The position numbers were made by a program, and so were the translations under genes. Of a stretch of 5,822 nucleotides of DNA, positions 1 through 5,822 are shown piece after piece (position 1 is the first letter of the stretch; each line of letters opens with the position of its first letter). Where the stretch lies: positions 1-5,822 of the forward strand of contig JARFPV010000406.1 in NCBI GenBank assembly GCA_029288115.1, given 5' to 3'. Below the pieces are notes generated by a model that saw only the letters and a program-made list of their open reading frames with translations, did no database searches and was not told where the DNA came from. Source of the DNA: Akkermansiaceae bacterium (GTDB taxonomy: Bacteria > Verrucomicrobiota > Verrucomicrobiia > Verrucomicrobiales > Akkermansiaceae).

Positions 1-36
1 CTCTCAATGGTGTTCAAACGCCGCCGCCGTAAGTAA
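1..36 (+). CDS. Possible C-terminal end of an upstream gene (partial)
   Basis: Frame 1 is open from the window edge to a TAA at 34-36 and reads LSMVFKRRRRK. A short hydrophobic stretch followed by a run of Arg/Lys is a common way for inner-membrane proteins to end in the cytoplasm, so this may be the tail of an upstream membrane protein transcribed in the same direction as the exporter. The other two forward frames are also open for 30-57 bases from the edge, and eleven codons cannot be assigned to a family, so the frame choice rests only on the plausible basic tail. No function is proposed. Confidence 0.3.
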   Translation, partial: LSMVFKRRRRK

Positions 37-231
37 CATTCTCCAACCGCGAAGCTAGAGGAGCATCGCAATCAAGACGGAGAAAACAAACTCCGCAGCG
101 TTGCAACTCTCAAAGTCAGCGCTTGAGTAGCGATAATCCCAACAGAAAAAAATCGTAATGAACGGGAATCTTCATTGAAGCCCGTGGTAACTTGGTGTTG
201 CGCACTGGGCTGGCGACCATAGAATCCACCC
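37..231 (+). other. Leader/intergenic region upstream of the exporter
   Basis: I find no convincing coding sequence here. All three forward frames are interrupted by stops, including a TAG at 220-222 in the exporter frame. An AGGAG at 59-63 is followed by no usable start codon. GATAAT at 132-137 matches the -10 consensus at five of six bases, but nothing like a good -35 lies 16-18 bases upstream; the nearest, TTGCAA at 101-106, is 25 bases away. A promoter for the exporter could lie here but cannot be pinned down. An A-run at 145-152 precedes the hairpin listed separately. Confidence 0.5.
162..185 (+). other. Hairpin in exporter leader
   Basis: Arms ACGGG (162-166) and CCCGT (181-185) pair perfectly. 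Inside them CTTC (170-173) pairs with GAAG (177-180) around an ATT loop, leaving a three-base AAT bulge on the left side, for nine base pairs in all. No T-run follows on the + strand. On the - strand a T-run lies about nine bases beyond the stem, and no - strand gene leads into it, so it is not a convincing terminator. It sits 46 bases before the GTG start and could be a 5' leader structure or chance. Confidence 0.3.
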
Positions 232-2601
232 GTGATACGAAAGTGGATAGTTCCGATTCTCGGTGTGCTGATGCTGGTGATTTCCGTGACGGGGGTCACG
301 CGTTTGCATCTGCAGACCGATGCTCTGGGGATTCTGCCCGACGACATCCCGTCGATCAGGGCACTGAAAGATTACCGGGATCATTTCTCCGAGGACCAGC
401 AACTGATCCTTGTTCTCGATGGTCGTGGTGAGGAGATCGCCCCGGAAGACGCGGCTGATCTGGCTGACTACCTGCAGGAGAATCTAACCGGCGTGAAGGT
501 ATCTCATCAATCTCCTTTCGAGGATGACCCCGACCTGCTGGCCGCATCCATTGCACGTCTGTGGAGCTACGCGCCGACCGAGGCCATCGATCAGTTAGAA
601 AACCGACTGACTGACAATACCGAACTCCGAAACCATCTCGACGATGTCAAAGACCAGCTCAGGCACGGCATCGACCCCGAACAATCGGTGATTCAGTCCT
701 ATGACCCACTTGGTTTTCTCCAGCACCCCGGACTAGTTGGTTTGTTGGAAAATGATGCCAGCTTCGAGAGTGACGACGGTGAGCTGCGCTTGCTCCTTAT
801 CGACCGAACGACGGAGTTCAAAGGTGGCTACAAGGAAAACGGTGAGTGGATTAAGCAGATACGTGCAGCCGTGGATGCTTGGATCGAACAGGAAGAATAC
901 GACATCCAGTTCAGCATGACAGGCGGCCCGGTATTTGATGCCGAGATTGGCAAGAGCATGGAGAATGACATGAGCGGCACGATCACCATCACGGCTATTC
1001 TCATCGGGATCCTTTTTTTGTTTTTTCAGAGGAACCCGATGCAGCTGTTACTTATCGGTCTGACACTTGGGCTGACGTTCCTCGTAACACTGGGCGTAGG
1101 CGGCTGGCTATTCGGCACACTCAATCTGGTGAGCGTCGGGTTTGCCGCCATATTGTTAGGCCTGGTCATTGACTACACCGTCGTGATCCTGCGCGAATCC
1201 TGTAGCGGCGAGAGGTCGTCCCAGAAAATCCGCAGGACCATCGCACCGAGCATCCTCTTAGCTGCCATGAGCACGTCATTTGTTTTTGGCTCGCTGACAT
1301 TAAGCACCTTCAGTGGAGTGAACCAACTCGGCGCGCTGATTGCCGTCGGGCTGATGGCAGGGGCTTGCATCACTCTGGTTCTGGCACCTGCATTTGTGGC
1401 ACGGTTCCCGATGCGCAGCAGGGCGAGCAGCAGCTGGACCCCATTTCGGCGACCGTCCGTGGCGGTGACAATCCCAGTGATTCTCACTGTCTTGTCGGCC
1501 ATTGTATTTTTCACCAAAGGAATCCCCAGCGTGAATTTCAAACTGGCGATGGTGGAGCCGACCACAAGTGAAGCCGCATCCACATTTGAAACCATGCGCT
1601 CAAGGTTTAGCGCCTGGTCAGAAGACAACACCCTGCTCATTGCATCAGCAGCAACCCTGGAAGAACTCCAGAACAACTCCCGGAAATCAGAGGTCATCCT
1701 GTCCCAGAAAGAGACTGCAAACGAAATCAGTCAGGTCGTCTGGCCACTGAGCCTGATACCGGACCCGGTCGCGTATCAGGCAAACCACCTGCGCTTGAAA
1801 AAGCTCGCTCAGTCGAAGAAGGATTACCTGGATACAGCAAAGGAACTGGGATTCAGCGACAAAGGGCTGGCACTTGACGCATCGATCATGGAGGCACTCG
1901 GCGATCATCCCGAGGATGCCGGCAAGCTTGCCGGTCTTGTTGCCAATGACCCGCTGGCGGGAGCCTTCTACCAACAGGGTAAGGATTCAAACTACCTGTT
2001 TGCGGGAAACATGAAATCCGCACAAAAAATCGACGACCCTGCAGGTGAGACATGGCAGGAGCTCTCCAGCGCGGGCACTCAGGTGACTGGATGGCCACTG
2101 CTGAAAAACATCCTGTTGCCACGCGTGAAGAAGGATTTTTTTGTGATCTTCATTCCTTGCGCCCTGCTTCTGTTGATATCCCTGCTCCTCGTGTTCAGGT
2201 CTTGGAAAGACGCCCTGATTTCCATCACAGTTCTGCTAACAGCGTTGTTTGCCATCAACGGTTTGATCGTTCTAACAAACCATGAATGGAATTTCCTGAG
2301 CGGCATGGCGATTCCGTTGATTGTGGGTGCTGGCATCGACTACAGTATCCACCTGATCTTTGCCTTACGTCGGCACGATGATGATCTTGCCGCCGTGTGG
2401 GACAGCGTGGGCAAGGCGATTTGTTTTTGCGGTCTGTCCACCGCCATCGGTTTTGGATCGCTCCTTTTTGCCTCTACCGAGGTGCTGCGCAGCATGGGCC
2501 AACTCTGTTGCGCAGGCATTCTGCTCGCCATGATATTAAGCCTGCTCGTAATCCCCGGATTGTGGCAGTGGTGTCATGGGCGTCGGGTCACTGACCATTG
2601 A
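232..2601 (+). CDS. MMPL/RND-superfamily exporter, 12 transmembrane helices
   Basis: Likely an inner-membrane, proton-driven exporter of a lipid or lipid-linked product. The 789-residue protein has the duplicated RND/MMPL plan. Helix 1 (about 4-23) is followed by a first periplasmic domain (24-246) opening with the family-like LQTDALGILPDDIP. Helices 2-6 lie at about 247-389 and helix 7 at 409-428. A second periplasmic domain (430-632) precedes helices 8-12 (634-776). Helix 4 carries GLVIDY (310-315) and helix 10 GAGIDYSIH (699-707); D314 and D703 sit where this family has its proton-relay acidic residues. Length is normal and the gene looks intact. The GTG at 232 is chosen because a TAG ends the frame at 220-222 and no other start precedes helix 1; it has no clear Shine-Dalgarno. 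The last 66 bp overlap the 3' end of the opposite-strand flavoenzyme gene. The substrate is inferred from neighbours (aryl-polyene or similar glycolipid pigment) and not shown by the sequence. The family call is firm. Confidence 0.93.
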   Translation: MIRKWIVPILGVLMLVISVTGVTRLHLQTDALGILPDDIPSIRALKDYRDHFSEDQQLILVLDGRGEEIAPEDAADLADYLQENLTGVKVSHQSPFEDDPDLLAASIARLWSYAPTEAIDQLENRLTDNTELRNHLDDVKDQLRHGIDPEQSVIQSYDPLGFLQHPGLVGLLENDASFESDDGELRLLLIDRTTEFKGGYKENGEWIKQIRAAVDAWIEQEEYDIQFSMTGGPVFDAEIGKSMENDMSGTITITAILIGILFLFFQRNPMQLLLIGLTLGLTFLVTLGVGGWLFGTLNLVSVGFAAILLGLVIDYTVVILRESCSGERSSQKIRRTIAPSILLAAMSTSFVFGSLTLSTFSGVNQLGALIAVGLMAGACITLVLAPAFVARFPMRSRASSSWTPFRRPSVAVTIPVILTVLSAIVFFTKGIPSVNFKLAMVEPTTSEAASTFETMRSRFSAWSEDNTLLIASAATLEELQNNSRKSEVILSQKETANEISQVVWPLSLIPDPVAYQANHLRLKKLAQSKKDYLDTAKELGFSDKGLALDASIMEALGDHPEDAGKLAGLVANDPLAGAFYQQGKDSNYLFAGNMKSAQKIDDPAGETWQELSSAGTQVTGWPLLKNILLPRVKKDFFVIFIPCALLLLISLLLVFRSWKDALISITVLLTALFAINGLIVLTNHEWNFLSGMAIPLIVGAGIDYSIHLIFALRRHDDDLAAVWDSVGKAICFCGLSTAIGFGSLLFASTEVLRSMGQLCCAGILLAMILSLLVIPGLWQWCHGRRVTDH

Positions 2602-4143
2602 AGGCCTGACCAGCGCAAGCCGCAGCTCTGCCATGAGCCACACCCTGACACCCCGAAATAGCAGTTTCATTGACTGAGGGCCTGGCGTGAAACTGTTCTT
2701 CACCAGATAATTATGATCGCGGTTGCGGTCACCATATTTTCCTGCAGCCATCTTCTTCTTCGCCAGAACCACCAGACGGCGGTTGTAGAAGCGCATGAAG
2801 CGGGCAAATGCCGTACCGATTGGTCCGTCATAGGGCATCTTGGAGAACTCCATGTCCTGATCATTGTAAACGAGACGCACTGGCCCGATGAAGTAAGTTG
2901 AAATATCTAACAAGAACGCAGCAAACATCAGCTCCGCATCACCGATATAGTAATACTTGTCGCGGTATATGGCATCGAACCAATAATAATAACCTCGTTT
3001 GTAACCGCGATTGATCCGTTCGATGTCATCCTGCACGCAATCACCACTGAAGTGGCTGCGAAGCATTCGATAAGAGGAGTAAACCGTGTGAGAGCAAAAA
3101 TCCAGTCCCTGACTATAGAGAGGGTCCATGAATCCGGCGGCATCACCGACAATCGTCCAGCCATCCCCCGCAACCTTCTCGCTGTAGTATGACAGCCCCT
3201 TGTAGTAGCGGTTGTCATTCTCAACCGGAACCGCATGCTCAAACATGAGTTTGCCCACGGGGTGCTTACTAACATGTTGCTTCACCCGCTCGGCCATGCT
3301 GCCGTCTTTTGGGGGTGAAAAAATTCGTTCGTCCCATGTCACCCCCACGCTGACCTCACCTGTATCGAGCGGAATGATCCAGCTCCACCATCCGTATCCC
3401 ATGAGGTGATTGGTGGCACTTCCACGCTGTGCGAGGACCTCAGGACTCCGGCCAGGCATTCTCTCGACCGCCTCATCGGAATCAATATCACAGACATTCT
3501 TATACCTCGACCACATGGACGAGACCGGGTGCTTATCTTCAATGGAAACACGCATCTTCAATTTCCGGGCAAGCATGGCTGCTTTGCCGGAAGCATCGAC
3601 CACCCAGGCCGCTGTTATTTCCCGGGTCTCACCGTCAGCTGTTTTTAATGACAGTTCATTCTTCCCGATGCCAATGAGTTTCACTTCCTTAATCGTCGCG
3701 GGGCGCTGGAGGTCACAACCCAACTCAACGGCTTCTTCTAACAAATATTCATCGAGCGTAATCCGGTTGAGTTGGAAGGTTGGCAACCGGCCCTGAAACG
3801 CGGGCCCCATTTCCGTGCACTCGCCGGGGTCATCACCGCTCTCACGATGAAACCACATGCGCAGCCCGTGCTTTGCGACATGATGACGTGCGAGGTGGCG
3901 TCCAACACGCAACACTCTCGTGAGGAAACACCCCGAGACTTCCGAAGTGCTTTCACCCACCTTGCGGTCGAATTCCTCGGACTTCTCCACAATGAGCACC
4001 CGCAGGTCGGGAAAACGGCGCTTGAGCAGAATAGCGTGTGAGGATCCGGAGAAAGCCCCACCGATCACAACAACGTCATAGGTGCAGGAACGGTCCACAT
4101 TTTCCGCAACAGGCGCCGGTTTTTCTTTGCAACAGCTTTGCAT
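2536..4143 (-). CDS. Flavin-dependent halogenase-like FAD oxidoreductase
   Basis: A 535-residue FAD enzyme of the tryptophan-halogenase/FAD monooxygenase superfamily, probably cytoplasmic. Numbered from the ATG: a Rossmann nucleotide-binding stretch VVVIGGAFSG (24-33), the GES motif (63-65) typical of flavin halogenases, KHGLRMWF (91-98) whose Lys lies where halogenases place their catalytic lysine, a DASGK motif (183-187), WSWIIP (253-258) matching the halogenase WxWxIP signature, and GDAAGFMDP (333-341), the second FAD-binding motif. After about residue 340 come an aromatic-rich segment (381-401) and a roughly 130-residue C-terminal extension ending in a Pro/Ser/Thr-rich tail. The ATG at 4143 is preferred because AGGGG lies nine bases upstream; a GTG at 4167 would add eight residues but has no ribosome site. 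The stop lies 66 bp inside the converging exporter gene. Similar enzymes occur in aryl-polyene, xanthomonadin and flexirubin-type clusters. The sequence does not decide between halogenation, hydroxylation and dehydrogenation. Confidence 0.9.
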   Translation of the reverse strand: MQSCCKEKPAPVAENVDRSCTYDVVVIGGAFSGSSHAILLKRRFPDLRVLIVEKSEEFDRKVGESTSEVSGCFLTRVLRVGRHLARHHVAKHGLRMWFHRESGDDPGECTEMGPAFQGRLPTFQLNRITLDEYLLEEAVELGCDLQRPATIKEVKLIGIGKNELSLKTADGETREITAAWVVDASGKAAMLARKLKMRVSIEDKHPVSSMWSRYKNVCDIDSDEAVERMPGRSPEVLAQRGSATNHLMGYGWWSWIIPLDTGEVSVGVTWDERIFSPPKDGSMAERVKQHVSKHPVGKLMFEHAVPVENDNRYYKGLSYYSEKVAGDGWTIVGDAAGFMDPLYSQGLDFCSHTVYSSYRMLRSHFSGDCVQDDIERINRGYKRGYYYWFDAIYRDKYYYIGDAELMFAAFLLDISTYFIGPVRLVYNDQDMEFSKMPYDGPIGTAFARFMRFYNRRLVVLAKKKMAAGKYGDRNRDHNYLVKNSFTPGPQSMKLLFRGVRVWLMAELRLALVRPSMVSDPTPMTPLPQSGDYEQA

Positions 4144-4152
4144 GGTTGATTT

Positions 4153-4157
4153 CCCCT
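4153..4157 (-). promoter_or_regulatory. Shine-Dalgarno that decides the flavoenzyme start
   Basis: On the - strand AGGGG ends nine bases before the ATG at 4143-4141. The alternative GTG at 4167-4165 lies upstream of this site and has no purine-rich stretch in front of it. This supports the shorter 535-residue form. Confidence 0.5.
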
Positions 4158-4176
4158 GTGTTACCACGTTAGCATT

Positions 4177-4196
4177 GCGTCAGCCACAGTTGACGC
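4177..4196. promoter_or_regulatory. Inverted repeat in divergent control region (candidate operator/promoter)
   Basis: GCGTCA (4177-4182) and TGACGC (4191-4196) form a perfect six-base inverted repeat around an eight-base spacer, in the 66-90 bp gap between the divergent flavoenzyme and acyltransferase genes. Each arm overlaps a -35-like hexamer: TTGACG at 4190-4195 facing the acyltransferase and CTGACG (4183-4178) facing the flavoenzyme. No good -10 is found at the standard spacing in either direction. A dimeric regulator binding here could control both genes; this is inference from position and symmetry. Confidence 0.35.
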
Positions 4197-4233
4197 CGCT
4201 GCGTGTCCTAGGTAGCTGCATAGATACGTTGAT

Positions 4234-5178
4234 ATGGAAGCAAATCAAGACACTTATCGCACTCGCATGGGGCTTTTTGGCGATATGCCGACGCGTGCGA
4301 TGATCTGGGGGCTGCGGACATTCCCTGGAATGCCCCGTTGGGTGGAGGCCGGGCTGCTCTATTTTTTCACGACTGTCGTATTTATCTTGGCACGACAACA
4401 GCGTGAATCCATCCGCCGCAACCTGTATGTCATCCATGATGATTTGACATTTTTTGAGGCCTACGTCTGGACGTTTCTCGTCTTCAGAAACTTTGGCTGG
4501 ACCTACATTGACAGTCTGAGAACCCGCTTGGGACAAAATGTGATCGAATGGGATCTGGAGGGCGGAGACGTTTTAGAAAAAATCCGATCCAGCAAAGAGG
4601 CCGCGCTTCTCTTTACGACACACACTGGAAACTATGATTTGGCCGCGGCACTTTTTGCACCTGAATTCCATCGCGTGCTACATACCGTGCGAATGCCGGA
4701 ACGAACAAAGTCACTTCAGGAAGTCCGTGAAAAGGAACTCGCAAACGACACCGCCACAAACCCCTCCCTGCGTGTGCACTACAACAAACCGGATAATTTC
4801 CTGGGTGTCGAACTGGCAAAATTACTTTCCGACGGAGAACTTCTCGCCATCCAGTGTGACCGGGTCATCGGGGATGTTGTCGAGCTCGCGGTGCCTCTCG
4901 AAGGACGATCAGCCAGCCTACGCGTCCCGAAAGGGCCAATGACCTTAGCCTGTTTTTCGAAGTGCCCGTGTTATCCACTTTATGTGATCCGCGATGGTTT
5001 CCGCCACTACCGGGTGATTTTCCGCCCCGCCCTCACACCTCATCCATCTGGCGAGCGTGTGCGTGAAGCCGACTATGGCAAGGCCTGGGCAAGTGAGCTG
5101 ATGAATTTCCTGCAGGCCCATTCGAGAGAGTGGTTCGTTTTTGAGGACACCTTCACCCCGAATAGCGAGCTGTCATGA
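4234..5178 (+). CDS. LpxL/HtrB-like lysophospholipid acyltransferase
   Basis: A 314-residue acyltransferase of the lipid A late-acyltransferase (LpxL/HtrB) family, which moves an acyl chain from a carrier to a lipid or glycolipid acceptor at the inner membrane. A hydrophobic segment (about 38-53) near the N-terminus would anchor it. HTGNYD (130-135) is the HX4D active-site box, with H130 and D135 as the catalytic pair. ELLAIQCDR (202-210) and VPKGPMTLAC (231-240) followed by YPLYVIRDG match the later conserved blocks, and HSREWFVFED (296-305) resembles the family's usual C-terminal block. Length is typical and nothing is missing. The ATG at 4234 has no clear Shine-Dalgarno; ATG codons at residues 12 and 18 are alternatives with no better ribosome site. 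It is divergent from the flavoenzyme and overlaps the deacetylase by four bases. In pigment clusters such enzymes are thought to esterify the polyene chain to a lipid head group; genuine lipid A acylation is the main alternative. Confidence 0.88.
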   Translation: MEANQDTYRTRMGLFGDMPTRAMIWGLRTFPGMPRWVEAGLLYFFTTVVFILARQQRESIRRNLYVIHDDLTFFEAYVWTFLVFRNFGWTYIDSLRTRLGQNVIEWDLEGGDVLEKIRSSKEAALLFTTHTGNYDLAAALFAPEFHRVLHTVRMPERTKSLQEVREKELANDTATNPSLRVHYNKPDNFLGVELAKLLSDGELLAIQCDRVIGDVVELAVPLEGRSASLRVPKGPMTLACFSKCPCYPLYVIRDGFRHYRVIFRPALTPHPSGERVREADYGKAWASELMNFLQAHSREWFVFEDTFTPNSELS

Positions 5179-5783
5179 TTTGGAGTAACTGGCTACGTCT
5201 GCTATGCGTGATCGTGCCTTATGCCACAGGCGTATACCTCATGTTCACCGGTCATTTCCTGCTAGGGATAGGTCTCCAAATTGCAGTGGTTGCGCCAGTA
5301 TTGTGGGGCACGCTCAATCCATCATCGCGCATGTTTGGCTCCATCCAGCAAAGCACGGGCAGCAACAAACTCTGGCTGACACTGGACGATGGACCGGACC
5401 CGTTGACCACGCCAAACATACTCAACACGCTTGCGCAGCGAGGAGTGAAGGCAACGTTTTTTGTGATTGGGGAAAAAGCTGAAAAACATCCTGAACTGAT
5501 CCGCGAGATCTCCGCAGCGGGGCACCAGATTGCCAATCACACATGGGGGCATCCACAAGGATCATTCTGGTGCCTTGGGCCGCAACGAACACAACGCGAG
5601 ATCACGGCGTGTCAGGAGGTTTTGAAAAATATCCTTGGCCAAGCCCCCGAGCTGTTTCGCGCACCCGTTGGCCACCACAATCTGTTTGTCCATGCCGTGC
5701 TCAAGCAGAACAACATGCGTTTGATCGGATGGAATTGCCGCGGATTTGACGGTGTGCACCGACCATTGGAGGATATCCTGCAT
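5175..5783 (+). CDS. NodB-type polysaccharide deacetylase, membrane-anchored, 3' truncated by contig end
   Basis: A metal-dependent N-deacetylase domain (carbohydrate esterase 4/NodB), acting on an acetylated sugar. The 203 genuine residues begin with two hydrophobic segments (about 7-26 and 28-46) instead of a cleavable signal, so it is probably an inner-membrane protein. TLDDGPD (69-75) supplies the catalytic and metal-binding aspartates D71 and D72, HTWGH (122-126) the two metal histidines, and RAPVG (162-166) the third motif. GWNCRGFD (185-192) matches the following Trp/Asp region. The final motif with the catalytic His is absent because the real sequence stops at 5783. The frame stays open through adapter sequence to 5822, adding 13 artefactual residues (LSLIHISEPTRHI) that should be discarded. 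The ATG sits in an ATGA overlap with the acyltransferase stop, implying translational coupling and a joint job, perhaps trimming the sugar head group of the lipid that the partner acylates. Confidence 0.88.
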
Positions 5784-5822
5784 CTGTCTCTTATACACAT
5801 CTCCGAGCCCACGAGACATATC
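5784..5822 (+). other. Nextera adapter read-through (sequencing artefact)
   Basis: CTGTCTCTTATACACATCT at 5784-5802 is the 19-bp Tn5 mosaic end as used in Nextera libraries, and CCGAGCCCACGAGAC at 5803-5817 is the rest of the Read 2 adapter in reverse complement. ATATC at 5818-5822 would be the first bases of the sample index. The translation SLIHISEPTR is a familiar sign of this contamination in predicted proteins. These bases are library construct, not genome. Confidence 0.98.

Noticed and set aside
132..137. GATAAT as a -10 box for the exporter promoter
   Set aside because: No acceptable -35 hexamer lies at 16-18 bases upstream, so it is noted in the leader entry but not called as a promoter.
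1013..1026. Long T-rich run resembling the tail of an intrinsic terminator
   Set aside because: It encodes the Phe/Leu-rich end of transmembrane helix 2 of the exporter, and no GC-rich hairpin precedes it.
1173..1697. 174-codon open frame on the - strand inside the exporter gene
   Set aside because: It lies wholly antisense to a well-supported exporter with clear helices and motifs, and its translation shows no recognisable domain.
3410..3796. 128-codon + strand open frame inside the flavoenzyme gene
   Set aside because: It is antisense to the region encoding the FAD-enzyme core, is low in recognisable features and rich in Ser, as expected for a shadow frame.
4180..4536. 118-codon - strand open frame covering the divergent region and the acyltransferase start
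   Set aside because: It is antisense to the acyltransferase 5' end and has no recognisable domain or ribosome site.
5784..5802. Tn5 mosaic-end sequence suggesting a natural transposon insertion
   Set aside because: It continues directly into Nextera Read 2 adapter sequence at the contig end, so it is a library artefact.
5562..5819. Open frames on the - strand beginning with MSRGLGDVYKRQ and MGSEMCIRDR
   Set aside because: Their first codons lie in the Nextera adapter, and the rest is antisense to the deacetylase; both are artefacts.

Overview
The window looks like a bacterial chromosomal fragment and is probably the end of a short-read metagenome or draft-genome contig. Genes are dense, starts are a mix of ATG and GTG, and base composition looks close to balanced or slightly GC-rich by eye. 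Envelope-facing genes dominate: an RND/MMPL exporter, a LpxL-type acyltransferase and a NodB deacetylase, which points to a Gram-negative. I lean weakly toward Verrucomicrobiota (Opitutae-like) or a proteobacterium with an aryl-polyene-type cluster. The sequence alone cannot settle this.

Layout: (1) positions 1-36 may hold the last codons of an upstream gene with a basic C-terminus. (2) 37-231 is a leader with one hairpin and no convincing gene. (3) 232-2601 (+) encodes a complete 789-residue, 12-helix MMPL/RND-type exporter. (4) 2536-4143 (-) encodes a flavin-dependent halogenase-like FAD oxidoreductase; its 3' end overlaps that of the exporter by 66 bp on the opposite strand. (5) A roughly 90-bp divergent control region follows, with a perfect 6-bp inverted repeat. 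(6) 4234-5178 (+) encodes a LpxL/HtrB-like acyltransferase. (7) 5175-5783 (+) encodes a membrane-anchored NodB-type polysaccharide deacetylase, coupled by an ATGA overlap and cut off at its 3' end. (8) 5784-5822 is not biological: it is the Nextera transposase/adapter read-through plus the first bases of an index.

How they may work together: an MMPL exporter, a halogenase-like flavoenzyme and a lysophospholipid-type acyltransferase are the accessory genes commonly seen in aryl-polyene, xanthomonadin and flexirubin pigment clusters. There the pigment acyl chain is made on a carrier protein, esterified to a lipid head group in the inner membrane, and moved to the outer membrane. The core ketosynthase, carrier-protein and adenylation genes are not in this window, so this assignment is an inference from accessory genes. 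No RNA genes, CRISPR arrays, insertion sequences or strong intrinsic terminators were seen.
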